In this document: piece after piece, positions 1-8,949 of the stretch
Layout of the letters: every line of letters begins with the position of its first letter
How positions within the stretch are numbered: the first letter of the stretch is position 1
Source of the DNA: UBA6927 sp022447855
Lineage (GTDB): Bacteria; Chloroflexota; Dehalococcoidia; Lucifugimonadales; UBA6927
Assembly (NCBI GenBank): GCA_022447855.1
Contig: JAKUTX010000004.1
Span: 38,647 to 102,646 of the forward strand
Length of the DNA: 64,000 nt
Reading direction: 5' to 3'
Translations under genes and position numbers: made by a program
Notes under the pieces: model-generated
What the model saw: only the letters and a program-made list of their open reading frames with translations
What the model was told of the DNA's origin: nothing
Database searches by the model: none

Positions 1-678
1 TCACATCGATCCAGAATACATGGAGTGAGAGGTCTTCATGTAGACTTGCCAAAACCTTCAATTTCTGCTGAAAAAGATCACGCAGTAGATTTCATTATCC
101 AACAAGCTCAAGCGAATAAAAACGAATTAATATTAGTACCTATCGGTCCACTAACAAACATCGCACTTGCAATAAAAAAAGAACCCAATTTAAAAAACTG
201 GATAAAATCAATTCACGTAATGGGCGGTGCAGTAACTGTTCCTGGAAATGTTACCCCCCATGCTGAGTTCAATATTTACTGTGACCCTGTAGCCGCAAAT
301 GAAGTATTTTCCTCAGGGATAGATATCAAATTGTGTGGATTAGATATAACTCAGCAAACTTCAATAGGAAAACAAGAAACCAACTGGTTGAAGGGTAATT
401 CAATTGGTGAGATCCTAATAAAGGATTTAATGAAAAACCTATATATCAATGATCCCAGTAGAAATTCCTTCAGTTTACATGATCCAATCACCGTTCTATC
501 ACTAATTCATCCAGAAATTATAGACTGGAAAAAATCTGCTATTGAAGTAATCGCTGATCAGTTTGAATTTGGTAGAACTATTGATACTGACGACCCAGAT
601 GGTTCAGTAAGTATTGCAATAAATATTCAACAAGAAGTAGCAAAAGATAAAATAGCACAAATGATTGGTGCTATTTAA
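1..678 (+). CDS. Inosine/uridine-preferring nucleoside hydrolase, 5'-truncated by window edge
   Basis: This enzyme family hydrolyses the N-glycosidic bond of ribonucleosides for purine/pyrimidine salvage. The frame is open to base 1 and begins in the family's IHG-containing loop (Ile-His-Gly just before codon 9), so the N-terminal Asp-rich Ca2+/ribose-binding motif lies outside the window. Visible family motifs are GPLTNIALAI, then MGGA followed by GNVTPHAEFNIYCDPVAA, and LHDP near the C-terminus, which carries the catalytic-site histidine. A GTG at base 25 could be read as a start, but the family motif continues upstream of it, so it is internal. The next gene is sufB, 91 bases downstream and probably a separate transcript. 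The family assignment is firm; substrate preference cannot be read from the sequence. Confidence 0.88.
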   Translation, partial: SHRSRIHGVRGLHVDLPKPSISAEKDHAVDFIIQQAQANKNELILVPIGPLTNIALAIKKEPNLKNWIKSIHVMGGAVTVPGNVTPHAEFNIYCDPVAANEVFSSGIDIKLCGLDITQQTSIGKQETNWLKGNSIGEILIKDLMKNLYINDPSRNSFSLHDPITVLSLIHPEIIDWKKSAIEVIADQFEFGRTIDTDDPDGSVSIAINIQQEVAKDKIAQMIGAI

Positions 679-732
679 TCATTACTTCAACCATAAATCA
701 TTAGCTACTCCAACTGATATGTAGTAGAATTA

Positions 733-751
733 GTTTACCTAACAGGTCAAC
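733..751. promoter_or_regulatory. Candidate operator (imperfect palindrome) before sufB
   Basis: GTTTACCT-AAC-AGGTCAAC is an inverted repeat with 8-base arms, one mismatch and a 3-base spacer, ending 18 bases before the sufB start. A weak -10-like TAGAAT lies just upstream (725-730). An Rrf2-family repressor is encoded inside the downstream operon, so this is a plausible autoregulatory site. The pairing with Rrf2 is inference. Confidence 0.4.
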
Positions 752-769
752 TTATATAAGGTAAAATTT

Positions 770-2230
770 ATGACGAACCAGAAGATAATTTCTCGGGAAA
801 CAGGTGTTGAAGAATCCGACTACAAGTGGGGTTTTGATATAGATATCGATACCGATAAAATCCCAAAGGGTATAAACCCCGATATAATTCGATTGATTTC
901 TCAGAAGAAAAACGAACCTACCTGGATGACCGACTGGAGACTTAAGGCTTTCAACCATTGGACGAAGCAAGAAGACCAACATCCAAAATGGGCAAATGTT
1001 GAATTCCCAGAAATAGATTTTCAAGACATGGTTTATTATGCTGCCCCAAAATCTAAAAACGACGGACCCAAAAGTCTTGATGATGTTGACCCAGAAATCT
1101 TAGAAGCTTTTGACAAACTAGGAATCCCTTTAGAGGAACAAAAAAAACTGTCTGGAGTTGCTGTTGATGCCGTTTTAGATAGTGCATCGGTAGCCACAAC
1201 CTACAAGAAACTTCTTGAAGATGCTGGTGTAATTTTCTGTCCAATTAGTGAAGCAATAATAAATCATCCCGAAATCGTACAAAAGTACCTCGGTTCAGTT
1301 GTTCCTTATTCGGATAATTTCTATGCTTCCTTAAATTCAGCAGTTTTCAGTGATGGATCATTTGTTTATGTCCCTCCCGGAGTGAGATGCCCTGTAGAAC
1401 TTATGACTTACTTTCGTATCAACGAAGTAGACACTGGTCAGTTTGAGCGGACTTTGATTATCGCTGACAAGGGAAGTTATGTAAGCTATTTAGAGGGATG
1501 TACTGCTCCTATAAGGAAAACAAATCAGCTACACGCTGCAGTTGTTGAACTTGTTGCTTTAGAAGACGCTGAAATTAAATATTCAACACTACAAAACTGG
1601 TACCCTGGTGACAAAAACGGGAATGGTGGAGTATATAACTTTGTTACAAAACGTGGTCTATGTAGCGGCCCTAACTCAAAAATTTCATGGACTCAAGTTG
1701 AAACTGGTTCTGCCATCACATGGAAGTACCCTAGCGTTATTCTAAAAGGTAAGGATTCTGTTGGAGAATTTTTTTCCGTTGCACTTGTGAATAACTATCA
1801 ACAAGCTGACACAGGAACAAAAATGATCCACATTGGAGAAAATACCCGTAGCACAATCGTTGCAAAAGGAATATCAGCAGGTAAAGCTCAGAACACTTAT
1901 AGGGGAATGGTAAAAATAATGCCCACAGCTTCGAATTCCAGAAACTTCACACAATGTGATTCACTCTTAATTGGAGATGAATGTGGCGCCCACACAGTAC
2001 CATATATTGAAGTCAGAAATCCTTCAGCTAGCATGGCACATGAAGCAACAACTAGTAAAGTTAATGACGATCAATTGTTTTACGCTCAACAACGTGGAAT
2101 TTCTCTAGACGATGCTAACTACATGATTATTAACGGTTTTTGCAGAGGGATTTTCAAGGAACTGCCTTTTGAATTTGCTGCAGAAGCATCTCAACTTTTA
2201 AGAGTGAACTTGGAGGGCACAGTAGGCTAA
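770..2230 (+). CDS. sufB: Fe-S cluster assembly scaffold subunit SufB
   Basis: SufB is the core of the SufBC2D scaffold, on which nascent Fe-S clusters are built in the cytoplasm. The 486-residue length and collinear similarity match the family: an N-terminal W-rich segment with PTWMTDWRLKAF, the central region VPYSDNFYASLNSAVFSDGS followed by FVYVPPG, and the C-terminal beta-helix ending in the GDECGAHTVPYIEV and EATTSKV segments. The ATG start has an AAGG element 8 bases upstream. It leads a seven-gene operon and is followed by sufC after one base, consistent with translational coupling of the two complex partners. Regulation by the Rrf2 protein encoded four genes downstream is likely. Confidence 0.97.
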   Translation: MTNQKIISRETGVEESDYKWGFDIDIDTDKIPKGINPDIIRLISQKKNEPTWMTDWRLKAFNHWTKQEDQHPKWANVEFPEIDFQDMVYYAAPKSKNDGPKSLDDVDPEILEAFDKLGIPLEEQKKLSGVAVDAVLDSASVATTYKKLLEDAGVIFCPISEAIINHPEIVQKYLGSVVPYSDNFYASLNSAVFSDGSFVYVPPGVRCPVELMTYFRINEVDTGQFERTLIIADKGSYVSYLEGCTAPIRKTNQLHAAVVELVALEDAEIKYSTLQNWYPGDKNGNGGVYNFVTKRGLCSGPNSKISWTQVETGSAITWKYPSVILKGKDSVGEFFSVALVNNYQQADTGTKMIHIGENTRSTIVAKGISAGKAQNTYRGMVKIMPTASNSRNFTQCDSLLIGDECGAHTVPYIEVRNPSASMAHEATTSKVNDDQLFYAQQRGISLDDANYMIINGFCRGIFKELPFEFAAEASQLLRVNLEGTVG

Positions 2231-2231
2231 C

Positions 2232-2990
2232 ATGTCTGATACAAAAAAACCACTTATCGAGATTTCTAATCTTCATGTATCTGTTGAAGAAACCGAAATA
2301 CTTAAAGGCTTAAATTTAACTATTAACTCTGGAGAGGTTCATGCAATTATGGGACCTAATGGTTCAGGGAAAAGCACTTTAGCGAATGTTATTGCTGGAC
2401 GTCCTGAATATGAAATTACCAATGGAAGTATTTCGTTTTGTAATCAAAACTTGTTGGAAATGGATCCAGAAACCAGAGCTAGAGAAGGACTATTTTTAGC
2501 ATTTCAATATCCAGTAGAACTTCCAGGAGTCCGATCATGGCAATTTTTGAAATCTGCAGTTGATGCAAAACGTCAATTTTCTGGTGAATCGGAAATGAAA
2601 ATACGAGAATTTGATTCTTTGTTAAGTCAGAAAATCAAAATTATGGAAGTTGATGAAGACCTAGTAAAAAGATCTGTCAATGAAGGATTTTCCGGGGGAG
2701 AAAAAAAACGTAACGAAATTCTACAAATGCTATTACTTGACCCAAAACTAGCATTACTAGACGAAACCGATTCTGGCCTTGATATTGATGCTCTTAAAAT
2801 AGTATCTAACGGAGTAAACACATTTAGGTCATCTGACAAAGGTGTATTAATGGTTACACACTACCAAAGAATTCTTGATTATGTCACACCGGATTTTGTA
2901 CACGTACTAATTGATGGTCAAATTGCTCTATCTGGGGACAACACTTTAGCTTTGGAACTCGAAAAACACGGGTATGATTGGGTAAAATAA
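2232..2990 (+). CDS. sufC: Fe-S assembly ATPase SufC
   Basis: SufC is the ABC-type ATPase of the SufBCD complex. ATP binding remodels SufB/SufD during cluster assembly, and the protein is cytosolic rather than a transporter subunit. Visible motifs in the 252-residue protein are Walker A GPNGSGKST (residues 41-49), the Q-loop FQYP (Gln92), the signature FSGGEKKR (153-160), Walker B LALLDETDSGLD (173-184) and the switch histidine His210 in VTHY. Length and motif order are typical. The gene lies one base after sufB and 25 bases before the chosen sufD start. Confidence 0.97.
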   Translation: MSDTKKPLIEISNLHVSVEETEILKGLNLTINSGEVHAIMGPNGSGKSTLANVIAGRPEYEITNGSISFCNQNLLEMDPETRAREGLFLAFQYPVELPGVRSWQFLKSAVDAKRQFSGESEMKIREFDSLLSQKIKIMEVDEDLVKRSVNEGFSGGEKKRNEILQMLLLDPKLALLDETDSGLDIDALKIVSNGVNTFRSSDKGVLMVTHYQRILDYVTPDFVHVLIDGQIALSGDNTLALELEKHGYDWVK

Positions 2991-3015
2991 CCCGATATTC
3001 TTGGTGAGTATTATT

Positions 3016-4392
3016 ATGGCAAATCTTTCAACACTTCAAAATTATTCTAAACAAATAAAAAACCTACATTCTGAAAATGATCTAAATCCAATTTGGTTAT
3101 CAAATGTACGCAATCAAGCAACAGAAAATTTATTAAAACTTGGATTCCCTACAGAAAGACGTGGAAACGAAGAATGGAAATACACCAATATAAATCCACT
3201 AATTAATCAGGAATTTAACTTTGCCAGTCCACAATCTAATTTCGATCAAGAAAAAATTATCACCTCGACTTCATGGCTACCTAATGCAACTAATCTGGTC
3301 ATAGTCAATGGTAATTTCATTCCTGAAATATCTGACAAAATCACCAACGACGGTGCTATTTCCATACAAACAATCCAGTCAGCAATCAAATCTAAAAACC
3401 CTGCAGTTATTGATCACCTTTCAAAGCATGCCGGGACTGGTTTAGGATTGTCTACTACCGATTCAAAGCCTTCTGAATCTCACACTTATAGTCCTTTCAC
3501 TGCTCTGAATACAGCCTGCATACAACAAGGTCTTATGGTCGAAGTGAAGCCTAATCATAGCGAAGAAATACCAATAAACTTGATATTTGTTTCTACTAAT
3601 GAATCAGAACCATTCTTAACACAACCAAGGTTATTATTAATTGTTGGAGAAAACAGTCATTCAACAATAATTGAATCGTTTTGTTCTCTAGCTGACAATA
3701 ATTATTTTACAAACTATGTTTCAGAAATAATACTGAATCGAAAATCCAGATTAAACCATTACAAGCTCATAAATGAAAGTTTAAATGCATTTCATGTTGC
3801 TTCTCAAGTAACAAACCTTAAAAGCGACAGTCAATTGAATTCAACCACCTTAGAAAGAACTGTTTCCCTTGGTAGAAATGAGGTGTTAGTCCAATTAGAT
3901 GGAGAAAATAGTTCATGTAATTTAAATGGTTTGTATACCACATCCGGATCCCAGCACATGGACAACTTCATAAATATTGACCATTTGAAGCCTCATACTA
4001 CAAGCCGATTATCTTATAAAGGAATCCTTTCTGGGAATTCTAGGGCAGTATTTGGTGGTACTGTTTATGTCCAACCTGGAGCAATAAAAACCGATTCATT
4101 ACAATCTGATAAAAATTTACTCCTTTCGCCTGATGCCGAAGTTGATAGTAAACCAGCATTATTTATCTATGCCGATGACGTGAAATGTGGACACGGAGCA
4201 ACTGCAGGAAATATTGATAAAGATACTCTTTTCTATCTTCGTAGCAGGGGAATTGATTTGGAAACTGCAAGCAAATTATTAATATATGGGTTTGCTCGTG
4301 AAATCATCGATTCCATTGAATTTAAACCTCTACATGAATTAGTGGAAAAATTATTCCTAAACTCTATCCCAGACTACAAATTTGAATTTTAA
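3016..4392 (+). CDS. sufD: Fe-S assembly protein SufD
   Basis: SufD is a paralogue of SufB and the third member of the SufBC2D scaffold, implicated in iron acquisition and in SufC binding. The 458-residue product has the family N-terminal helical part with RRGNEEWKYTNI and a C-terminal beta-helix ending KCGHGATAGNIDKDTLFYLRSRG. The frame is open to a TTG at 3001, but the ATG at 3016 is preferred because a GGTGAG element lies 7 bases before it. The gene sits between sufC and sufU in the operon. Identification rests on the conserved C-terminal motif and on operon position. Confidence 0.95.
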   Translation: MANLSTLQNYSKQIKNLHSENDLNPIWLSNVRNQATENLLKLGFPTERRGNEEWKYTNINPLINQEFNFASPQSNFDQEKIITSTSWLPNATNLVIVNGNFIPEISDKITNDGAISIQTIQSAIKSKNPAVIDHLSKHAGTGLGLSTTDSKPSESHTYSPFTALNTACIQQGLMVEVKPNHSEEIPINLIFVSTNESEPFLTQPRLLLIVGENSHSTIIESFCSLADNNYFTNYVSEIILNRKSRLNHYKLINESLNAFHVASQVTNLKSDSQLNSTTLERTVSLGRNEVLVQLDGENSSCNLNGLYTTSGSQHMDNFINIDHLKPHTTSRLSYKGILSGNSRAVFGGTVYVQPGAIKTDSLQSDKNLLLSPDAEVDSKPALFIYADDVKCGHGATAGNIDKDTLFYLRSRGIDLETASKLLIYGFAREIIDSIEFKPLHELVEKLFLNSIPDYKFEF

Positions 4393-4401
4393 GGGTAAAT
4401 A

Positions 4402-4857
4402 ATGTTCGATTTTCAAGATTTGTATCAAGAAGTGGTCATGGACCACAATCGTAGTCCCCGAAATTTTGGAGAGATGCATGACGCAACTCATTCATCCGAG
4501 GGGTTTAATCCTTTCTGTGGTGACCAGTTAACTTTGTACCTAAAGATTGAGTCCAATTTAATTTCAGATGTCTCTTTTACAGGAACAGGATGTGCAATAT
4601 CAAAAGCATCCGCATCAATGATGACCGACACTATTAAAGGACAGACCATTACTATTGCAAATTCAATTTTCGAAGAATTTCGTAAAATGCTTACTCAAAC
4701 TAATAATAATCTTGAGTTAAATCTTGAATTATTGGGAGATCTAGAAATTTTATCAGGAATATCCCAATTTCCTGCAAGGATTAAATGCGGAATTTTGGCT
4801 TGGCATACTTTGCAATCGGCAATTCAAGGTCAAGATTCAACTGTTACTACTGAATGA
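4402..4857 (+). CDS. sufU: SufU-type Fe-S scaffold / sulfur-transfer protein, copy 1
   Basis: SufU proteins accept persulfide sulfur from SufS, in Gram-positive bacteria through a zinc site, and deliver it to SufBCD. The 151-residue protein has the three conserved cysteines: Cys39 followed by Gly40 and Asp41 in FNPFCGD, Cys64 in GTGCAISKASASMM, and Cys129 in RIKCGILAWHTL. The insert between Cys64 and Cys129 is of SufU rather than IscU type, and the IscU LPPVK motif is absent. It lies 9 bases after sufD and just before the rrf2 gene. A second, divergent copy overlaps the end of sufS in the same operon. Confidence 0.92.
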   Translation: MFDFQDLYQEVVMDHNRSPRNFGEMHDATHSSEGFNPFCGDQLTLYLKIESNLISDVSFTGTGCAISKASASMMTDTIKGQTITIANSIFEEFRKMLTQTNNNLELNLELLGDLEILSGISQFPARIKCGILAWHTLQSAIQGQDSTVTTE

Positions 4858-4881
4858 AATTAATTCATTAGGAGAAATCTT

Positions 4882-5316
4882 ATGATTCAAATTCCAATTC
4901 GTGTAGACTACGGAGTTCGAGCACTAGTAGATATTGCAACAAATGATCGCCAAGGGCCCGTAAAAACATCTGATATCGCTAGTAGGACTAGCATCCCAGA
5001 ATCTTATCTCGTGAGAATATTAAATACATTTAATAAATTGGAAATACTAGAATCCCGTAGGGGTAGAGGCGGGGGACATTTACTCAAAAAACCTGCAGAA
5101 AATCTTAGATTATCGCTGGTTTTAGAATCATTAGATTCTCTTTTCAGTCCCGTGTATTGCATAGATGATCCTGAAAAATGTACTTTGTCTCCTTCATGTG
5201 CACAAAGGGACATTTGGATTGACGTACAAAAATCTGTTCATTCAGTATTATCTAATACTACCATCGCCGATTTAGTATCAAAAACATCCACAAAAAAAAT
5301 AATAAATATTAATTAA
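4882..5316 (+). CDS. Rrf2-family transcriptional regulator with Fe-S-type cysteines
   Basis: Members of this family (IscR, NsrR, CymR, SufR-like) are small winged-helix repressors, several of which sense Fe-S status through a bound cluster. The N-terminus IPIRVDYGVRALVDIA and the wing RRGRGGGHLLKKP (about residues 59-71) are typical. Cys93, Cys100 and Cys106 are spaced C-x6-C-x5-C after LFSPVY, close to the cluster-ligand arrangement of IscR-type members. An AGGAG Shine-Dalgarno site precedes the ATG. Its place between sufU and sufS suggests autoregulation of the operon; the palindrome at 733-751 is a candidate target. It could instead sense cysteine, as CymR does, but the three-cysteine motif favours Fe-S sensing. 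Confidence 0.92.
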   Translation: MIQIPIRVDYGVRALVDIATNDRQGPVKTSDIASRTSIPESYLVRILNTFNKLEILESRRGRGGGHLLKKPAENLRLSLVLESLDSLFSPVYCIDDPEKCTLSPSCAQRDIWIDVQKSVHSVLSNTTIADLVSKTSTKKIININ

Positions 5317-5329
5317 CGTTTGGAGAAAC

Positions 5330-6568
5330 ATGTTAAATCATAAAAAAATTACCTCAGACTTTCCTATCCTTAAAAGGACACTTTACGATAATAAGAGACT
5401 AATTTATCTCGATAATGCTTCCACATCACAAAAACCAAAACAAGTAATTAATTCATTAGTTGATTACTATGAAAACACAAATTCGAATGTTCACAGAGGC
5501 GTCCACGCACTTAGTGTAGAAGCAACAGATGAATATGAACAAGCTAGACATAAAGTTGCTAATTTTATTGGTGCCCCACAATCAGAATCAATTATCTGGA
5601 CCAGAAACACAACAGAAGGAATTAACTTAGTTGCGCAAACATGGGGTCAGGCAAACATTTCAGAAGGTGACGAAATTGTAGTTACGGCCATGGAACATCA
5701 TAGCAATTTAGTACCATGGCAAAAAGTGGCTTCTGACAAAAAAGCAACTTTGAAAATAATTCCGTTAAATGAAGATCAAACTTTAGATTTAACTTCACTA
5801 GAAGAATTAATTAATCCTAGAACAAAATTAGTTTCAATAGTCCACATGTCCAATTCAATAGGCACAATTAATCCAATCGAAAAAATTTCTGCCCAAGCAA
5901 AGAAAGTTGGCGCACATTTAATGATTGACGGAGCTCAAAGTGTTCCACACATGCCTGTTAATGTGGAAGCTTTGGATTGTGATTTCTTAGCCTTTTCTGG
6001 TCACAAAATGCTGGGACCAACAGGAATCGGAGTATTATATGTTAAGAAAGAAGTATTAGAAACAATGGATCCATTTCTCAGAGGAGGTGAAATGGTATTA
6101 GAAGTCAATTATCAAAGCGCTACTTGGAATGATTTACCTATGAAATTCGAAGCTGGCACCCCTAACATTGCTGATGCGATTGCTCTTGGAGTCGCAATTG
6201 ACTATTTAACCGATATAGGTATGGATAATGTTCACACACATGAATTAGAATTAACAAAATATGCTCTAAACCAATTTAACAATCTAGATCAAGAACTTGA
6301 ATTGTTAGGCCCAAGTGACCCCCGATTACGTGGCGGAATATTTTCCTTTCACCACCCCACTGTTCACCCTCACGACCTTGGCACATTATTAGATCGTCGT
6401 GGAATAGCTGTTCGCACTGGACACCATTGCACTATGCCGCTGATTAGAGAATTAGAGCTTTCTGCTACTGCAAGGGCTAGTTTTTATATTTACAATAATG
6501 AACAAGACATCGATGAACTTTTTGAAGGATTGAAAGAATCCTTAGGTTATTTTTTAAATGCCCCCTAA
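5330..6568 (+). CDS. sufS: Cysteine desulfurase SufS
   Basis: SufS is a PLP-dependent group II cysteine desulfurase that removes sulfur from L-cysteine as an enzyme persulfide for Fe-S assembly. In this 412-residue protein the PLP Schiff-base lysine is Lys226 in FSGHKMLGPTGIG, the catalytic cysteine is Cys367 in RTGHHCTMPL, and the family N-terminus YLDNASTSQKP is clear. The C-terminal RASFYIYNN segment is typical of the SufS/CsdA group. The start has a TTTGGAG element. The final 11 bases overlap the start of the second sufU-like gene, which implies coupled expression of the desulfurase with its sulfur acceptor. Confidence 0.96.
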   Translation: MLNHKKITSDFPILKRTLYDNKRLIYLDNASTSQKPKQVINSLVDYYENTNSNVHRGVHALSVEATDEYEQARHKVANFIGAPQSESIIWTRNTTEGINLVAQTWGQANISEGDEIVVTAMEHHSNLVPWQKVASDKKATLKIIPLNEDQTLDLTSLEELINPRTKLVSIVHMSNSIGTINPIEKISAQAKKVGAHLMIDGAQSVPHMPVNVEALDCDFLAFSGHKMLGPTGIGVLYVKKEVLETMDPFLRGGEMVLEVNYQSATWNDLPMKFEAGTPNIADAIALGVAIDYLTDIGMDNVHTHELELTKYALNQFNNLDQELELLGPSDPRLRGGIFSFHHPTVHPHDLGTLLDRRGIAVRTGHHCTMPLIRELELSATARASFYIYNNEQDIDELFEGLKESLGYFLNAP

Positions 6569-7010
6569 GAATATCGACAATTTATATGACGAAATAATAC
6601 TAGATCACTGTCGAAAACCCCGTAACGGAATCATTCTAAACAAAGTAGATATAGAGTCAACAGCAGTTAATCCTTTTTGTGGTGATGAAGTACAATTTCA
6701 ATTCGAATTAATGAATTCAGATCATATTTCAAATATATTCCTTAACGCAATTGGCTGTTCGATAAATAAAGCATCTGCGTCAATTTTATCTGAAGCAATA
6801 AAAGGGAAATCTTTAAACGAAGTCGCTCAAATTTCTAAGAAATTTCGTATGGTCATGACTTCTGATGACCATTCCAATAATCATCAATTGGACGGAGATC
6901 TAAAAGTACTTCTTTCAGTAAAAGAATTCCCTATCCGTATAAAATGTGCACTCCTGTCTTGTAATGCAATAGATTCAGCACTTAAAAATAATTTTTCAAC
7001 AGAAAATTAG
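6558..7010 (+). CDS. SufU-like protein, copy 2
   Basis: This is a second SufU-family protein of 150 residues. It keeps the full ligand set: Cys41-Gly-Asp in VNPFCGDEV, Cys67 in IGCSINKASAS, and Cys130 in RIKCALLSCNAI, with one extra Cys in that last motif. The N-terminal LYDEIILDHCRKPRN corresponds to the family DHxxxPRN element and adds Cys18. The gene starts inside sufS (11-base overlap) and ends the SUF operon; its 3' end overlaps a convergent solute-binding-protein gene by 4 bases. Because it follows sufS directly, as in the Bacillus sufS-sufU arrangement, it may be the dedicated sulfur acceptor, while copy 1 has another role. That division is inference. Confidence 0.9.
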   Translation: MPPKNIDNLYDEIILDHCRKPRNGIILNKVDIESTAVNPFCGDEVQFQFELMNSDHISNIFLNAIGCSINKASASILSEAIKGKSLNEVAQISKKFRMVMTSDDHSNNHQLDGDLKVLLSVKEFPIRIKCALLSCNAIDSALKNNFSTEN

Positions 7011-8869
7011 TCAATCCAAGTTTTGGCCCAATAAAAATACTCGTACCCATTGGATACAGGCTCAAAACCTCTAACATGATTCTTCCATGACCAAATATTA
7101 ATACGTGTAAATGGAATAAATCTATGAGCTTCCTCCATACTTAATCTTTGAATCTCTTGAATTTGTTGTCTCCTTGAATCTGGGTCCATTAATCCTATCT
7201 GGGATTCAATAAGTTCATCAATTTTCGAATTTGTAATATTAGTCCCATTCCATATACCCTCGCTGTGTAAAACCCTCGTAAGAAACACATTTGGAAAGCT
7301 AGTCGGACCAGGAGGACCTATAAGCATTTCATACGCCCCTCCAATCCAAGCATCTTCAGCAAATTCTCGTCGATTTAAAATCTTAACTTGTACTAAAAAT
7401 CCTGCGTCTAACAATTGAGATTCAATGATTTTCGAATATTCTATATAGGAGTCTCCAAAATCACCCACAGAGATGGTAAATTCAATTGGGTCAGAACTTT
7501 GATAATCATTCAAAATTTGCTTTACTCCTTGTGGAGAATTAGTAAAAGATTTCAAAATTTCGTTTTGTAACATCCATTTATCTGAAATTAGTGGTATACC
7601 AACACTGGCAAAACTATCAACTGCGGTAATCTGTTTATTTACATTACTAGGATCAAGGGCATAAAAAACTGCTCGTCGAATTTCAATATCTTGAAATATT
7701 TCAGAATTTGTATTTAACGCAATCTCTATACCTGAACCCATTTCATGTGATAACAGATAATCAGAATAAGGATCAAGAACTAAAAAATCTTCTATTTCAC
7801 TTGCTTCCAACTTAATAACATCTAGTTCATCGGTGGCTACATAAGTTGCTATCCTTGCATCCGAATCTGGAATAACATTAATAATCAAAGAATCTAAAAA
7901 CGGAAAATCTGGCTCAAAATAATCTTTATTTCTGGAAAATTTGTGCACAGAATCAACATTTGAAGATTCATAAATCCATGGCCCAGAACCGATAGTAGGA
8001 CCATCCAAAATACCATCTATATTTTCAAATAATTTTGATGAGACAATTTTGGAACGTCCATCAGCAAGGTGCAACAAGAAATCCGAATCTGGAAATTGTG
8101 TAGATAAACGAATTTTCGATTGATCTATTACTTCAATCTCCGATAACGACCACAATGTTGGAGAGTTGTTTTGGTTTAATTCGGATATTCTTTTTAAACT
8201 GAAATCTACATCAGAAGTCGTTACATGTTGATCAACTAATGGAAAAATGTTTTGCCATTTTGCATCATTCCTCAAAGTGAACACAAAAGTAGAAAAATCT
8301 TCCATCTCACATGATTCACACAAATCACATTCTGGAGACATATTACTGGCATCATCAGAGTTGAATCTCATCAATCTACTGTATACAATCCCAGGACCCC
8401 ACAATGCTAAAGCAGGCGAAAATTCCATGTGTACATCTTGATGTTCGATATTCGAATTGGTAGCCAAATTTAGTTTCCCACCGTAATTGATTTGTAGAAC
8501 ATTACCTATATCTTCAACTACTTTTTCAGTTTTTTTGACAATGGGTTTTGGTAGCGCAGTGGGAGAAACAAGTTTTACAGACGAATCATCAATTTCAAAT
8601 TTTGAATTCTCCTTATTAAATTTTTCAACTCCTGAAACTGGCGTCACATTAGATTCATCAGCATGGGATGATTTATTGTTATAATCTTTGGGAATAGATT
8701 GTTCTGGAGTTAAATCAACAATTTTTTTTAGGTCTTGGTCTAACACAATGTCAGAAAACTGTTCCTCAGAGTCCTGAACATCATTACATGATAAAAATAA
8801 TGCAACCAAACCGATTAACAAAAGAACATAGATAGTTTTATGAATACTGTTGTTATTAAAATAATACAT
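7007..8869 (-). CDS. Family 5 extracellular solute-binding lipoprotein, orphan
   Basis: This is a periplasmic/extracytoplasmic binding protein of the peptide/nickel (SBP_bac_5, OppA/DppA-like) family. The ATG at 8869 gives 620 residues (a TTG two codons earlier is less likely). A hydrophobic signal segment ends in the lipobox-like FLSC with Cys28, followed by about 100 low-complexity, probably disordered residues. The binding-protein core follows; the segment QDIEIRRAVFYALDP is the family hallmark, and the C-terminus is EEAHRFIPFTRINIWSWKN. Residues Cys181, Cys184 and Cys187 form a CxxCxxC cluster in the core, which is unusual for the family. No permease or ATPase gene is adjacent, so its transporter partner must lie elsewhere. 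The ligand cannot be predicted. Confidence 0.86.
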   Translation of the reverse strand: MYYFNNNSIHKTIYVLLLIGLVALFLSCNDVQDSEEQFSDIVLDQDLKKIVDLTPEQSIPKDYNNKSSHADESNVTPVSGVEKFNKENSKFEIDDSSVKLVSPTALPKPIVKKTEKVVEDIGNVLQINYGGKLNLATNSNIEHQDVHMEFSPALALWGPGIVYSRLMRFNSDDASNMSPECDLCESCEMEDFSTFVFTLRNDAKWQNIFPLVDQHVTTSDVDFSLKRISELNQNNSPTLWSLSEIEVIDQSKIRLSTQFPDSDFLLHLADGRSKIVSSKLFENIDGILDGPTIGSGPWIYESSNVDSVHKFSRNKDYFEPDFPFLDSLIINVIPDSDARIATYVATDELDVIKLEASEIEDFLVLDPYSDYLLSHEMGSGIEIALNTNSEIFQDIEIRRAVFYALDPSNVNKQITAVDSFASVGIPLISDKWMLQNEILKSFTNSPQGVKQILNDYQSSDPIEFTISVGDFGDSYIEYSKIIESQLLDAGFLVQVKILNRREFAEDAWIGGAYEMLIGPPGPTSFPNVFLTRVLHSEGIWNGTNITNSKIDELIESQIGLMDPDSRRQQIQEIQRLSMEEAHRFIPFTRINIWSWKNHVRGFEPVSNGYEYFYWAKTWID

Positions 8870-8949
8870 AATCAAAATGAGTTAATATTTCATATAGTAG
8901 AAAACATTATTGATCGTAGCACATTTGCATTTCGTTTTTGGAGTAAAAC

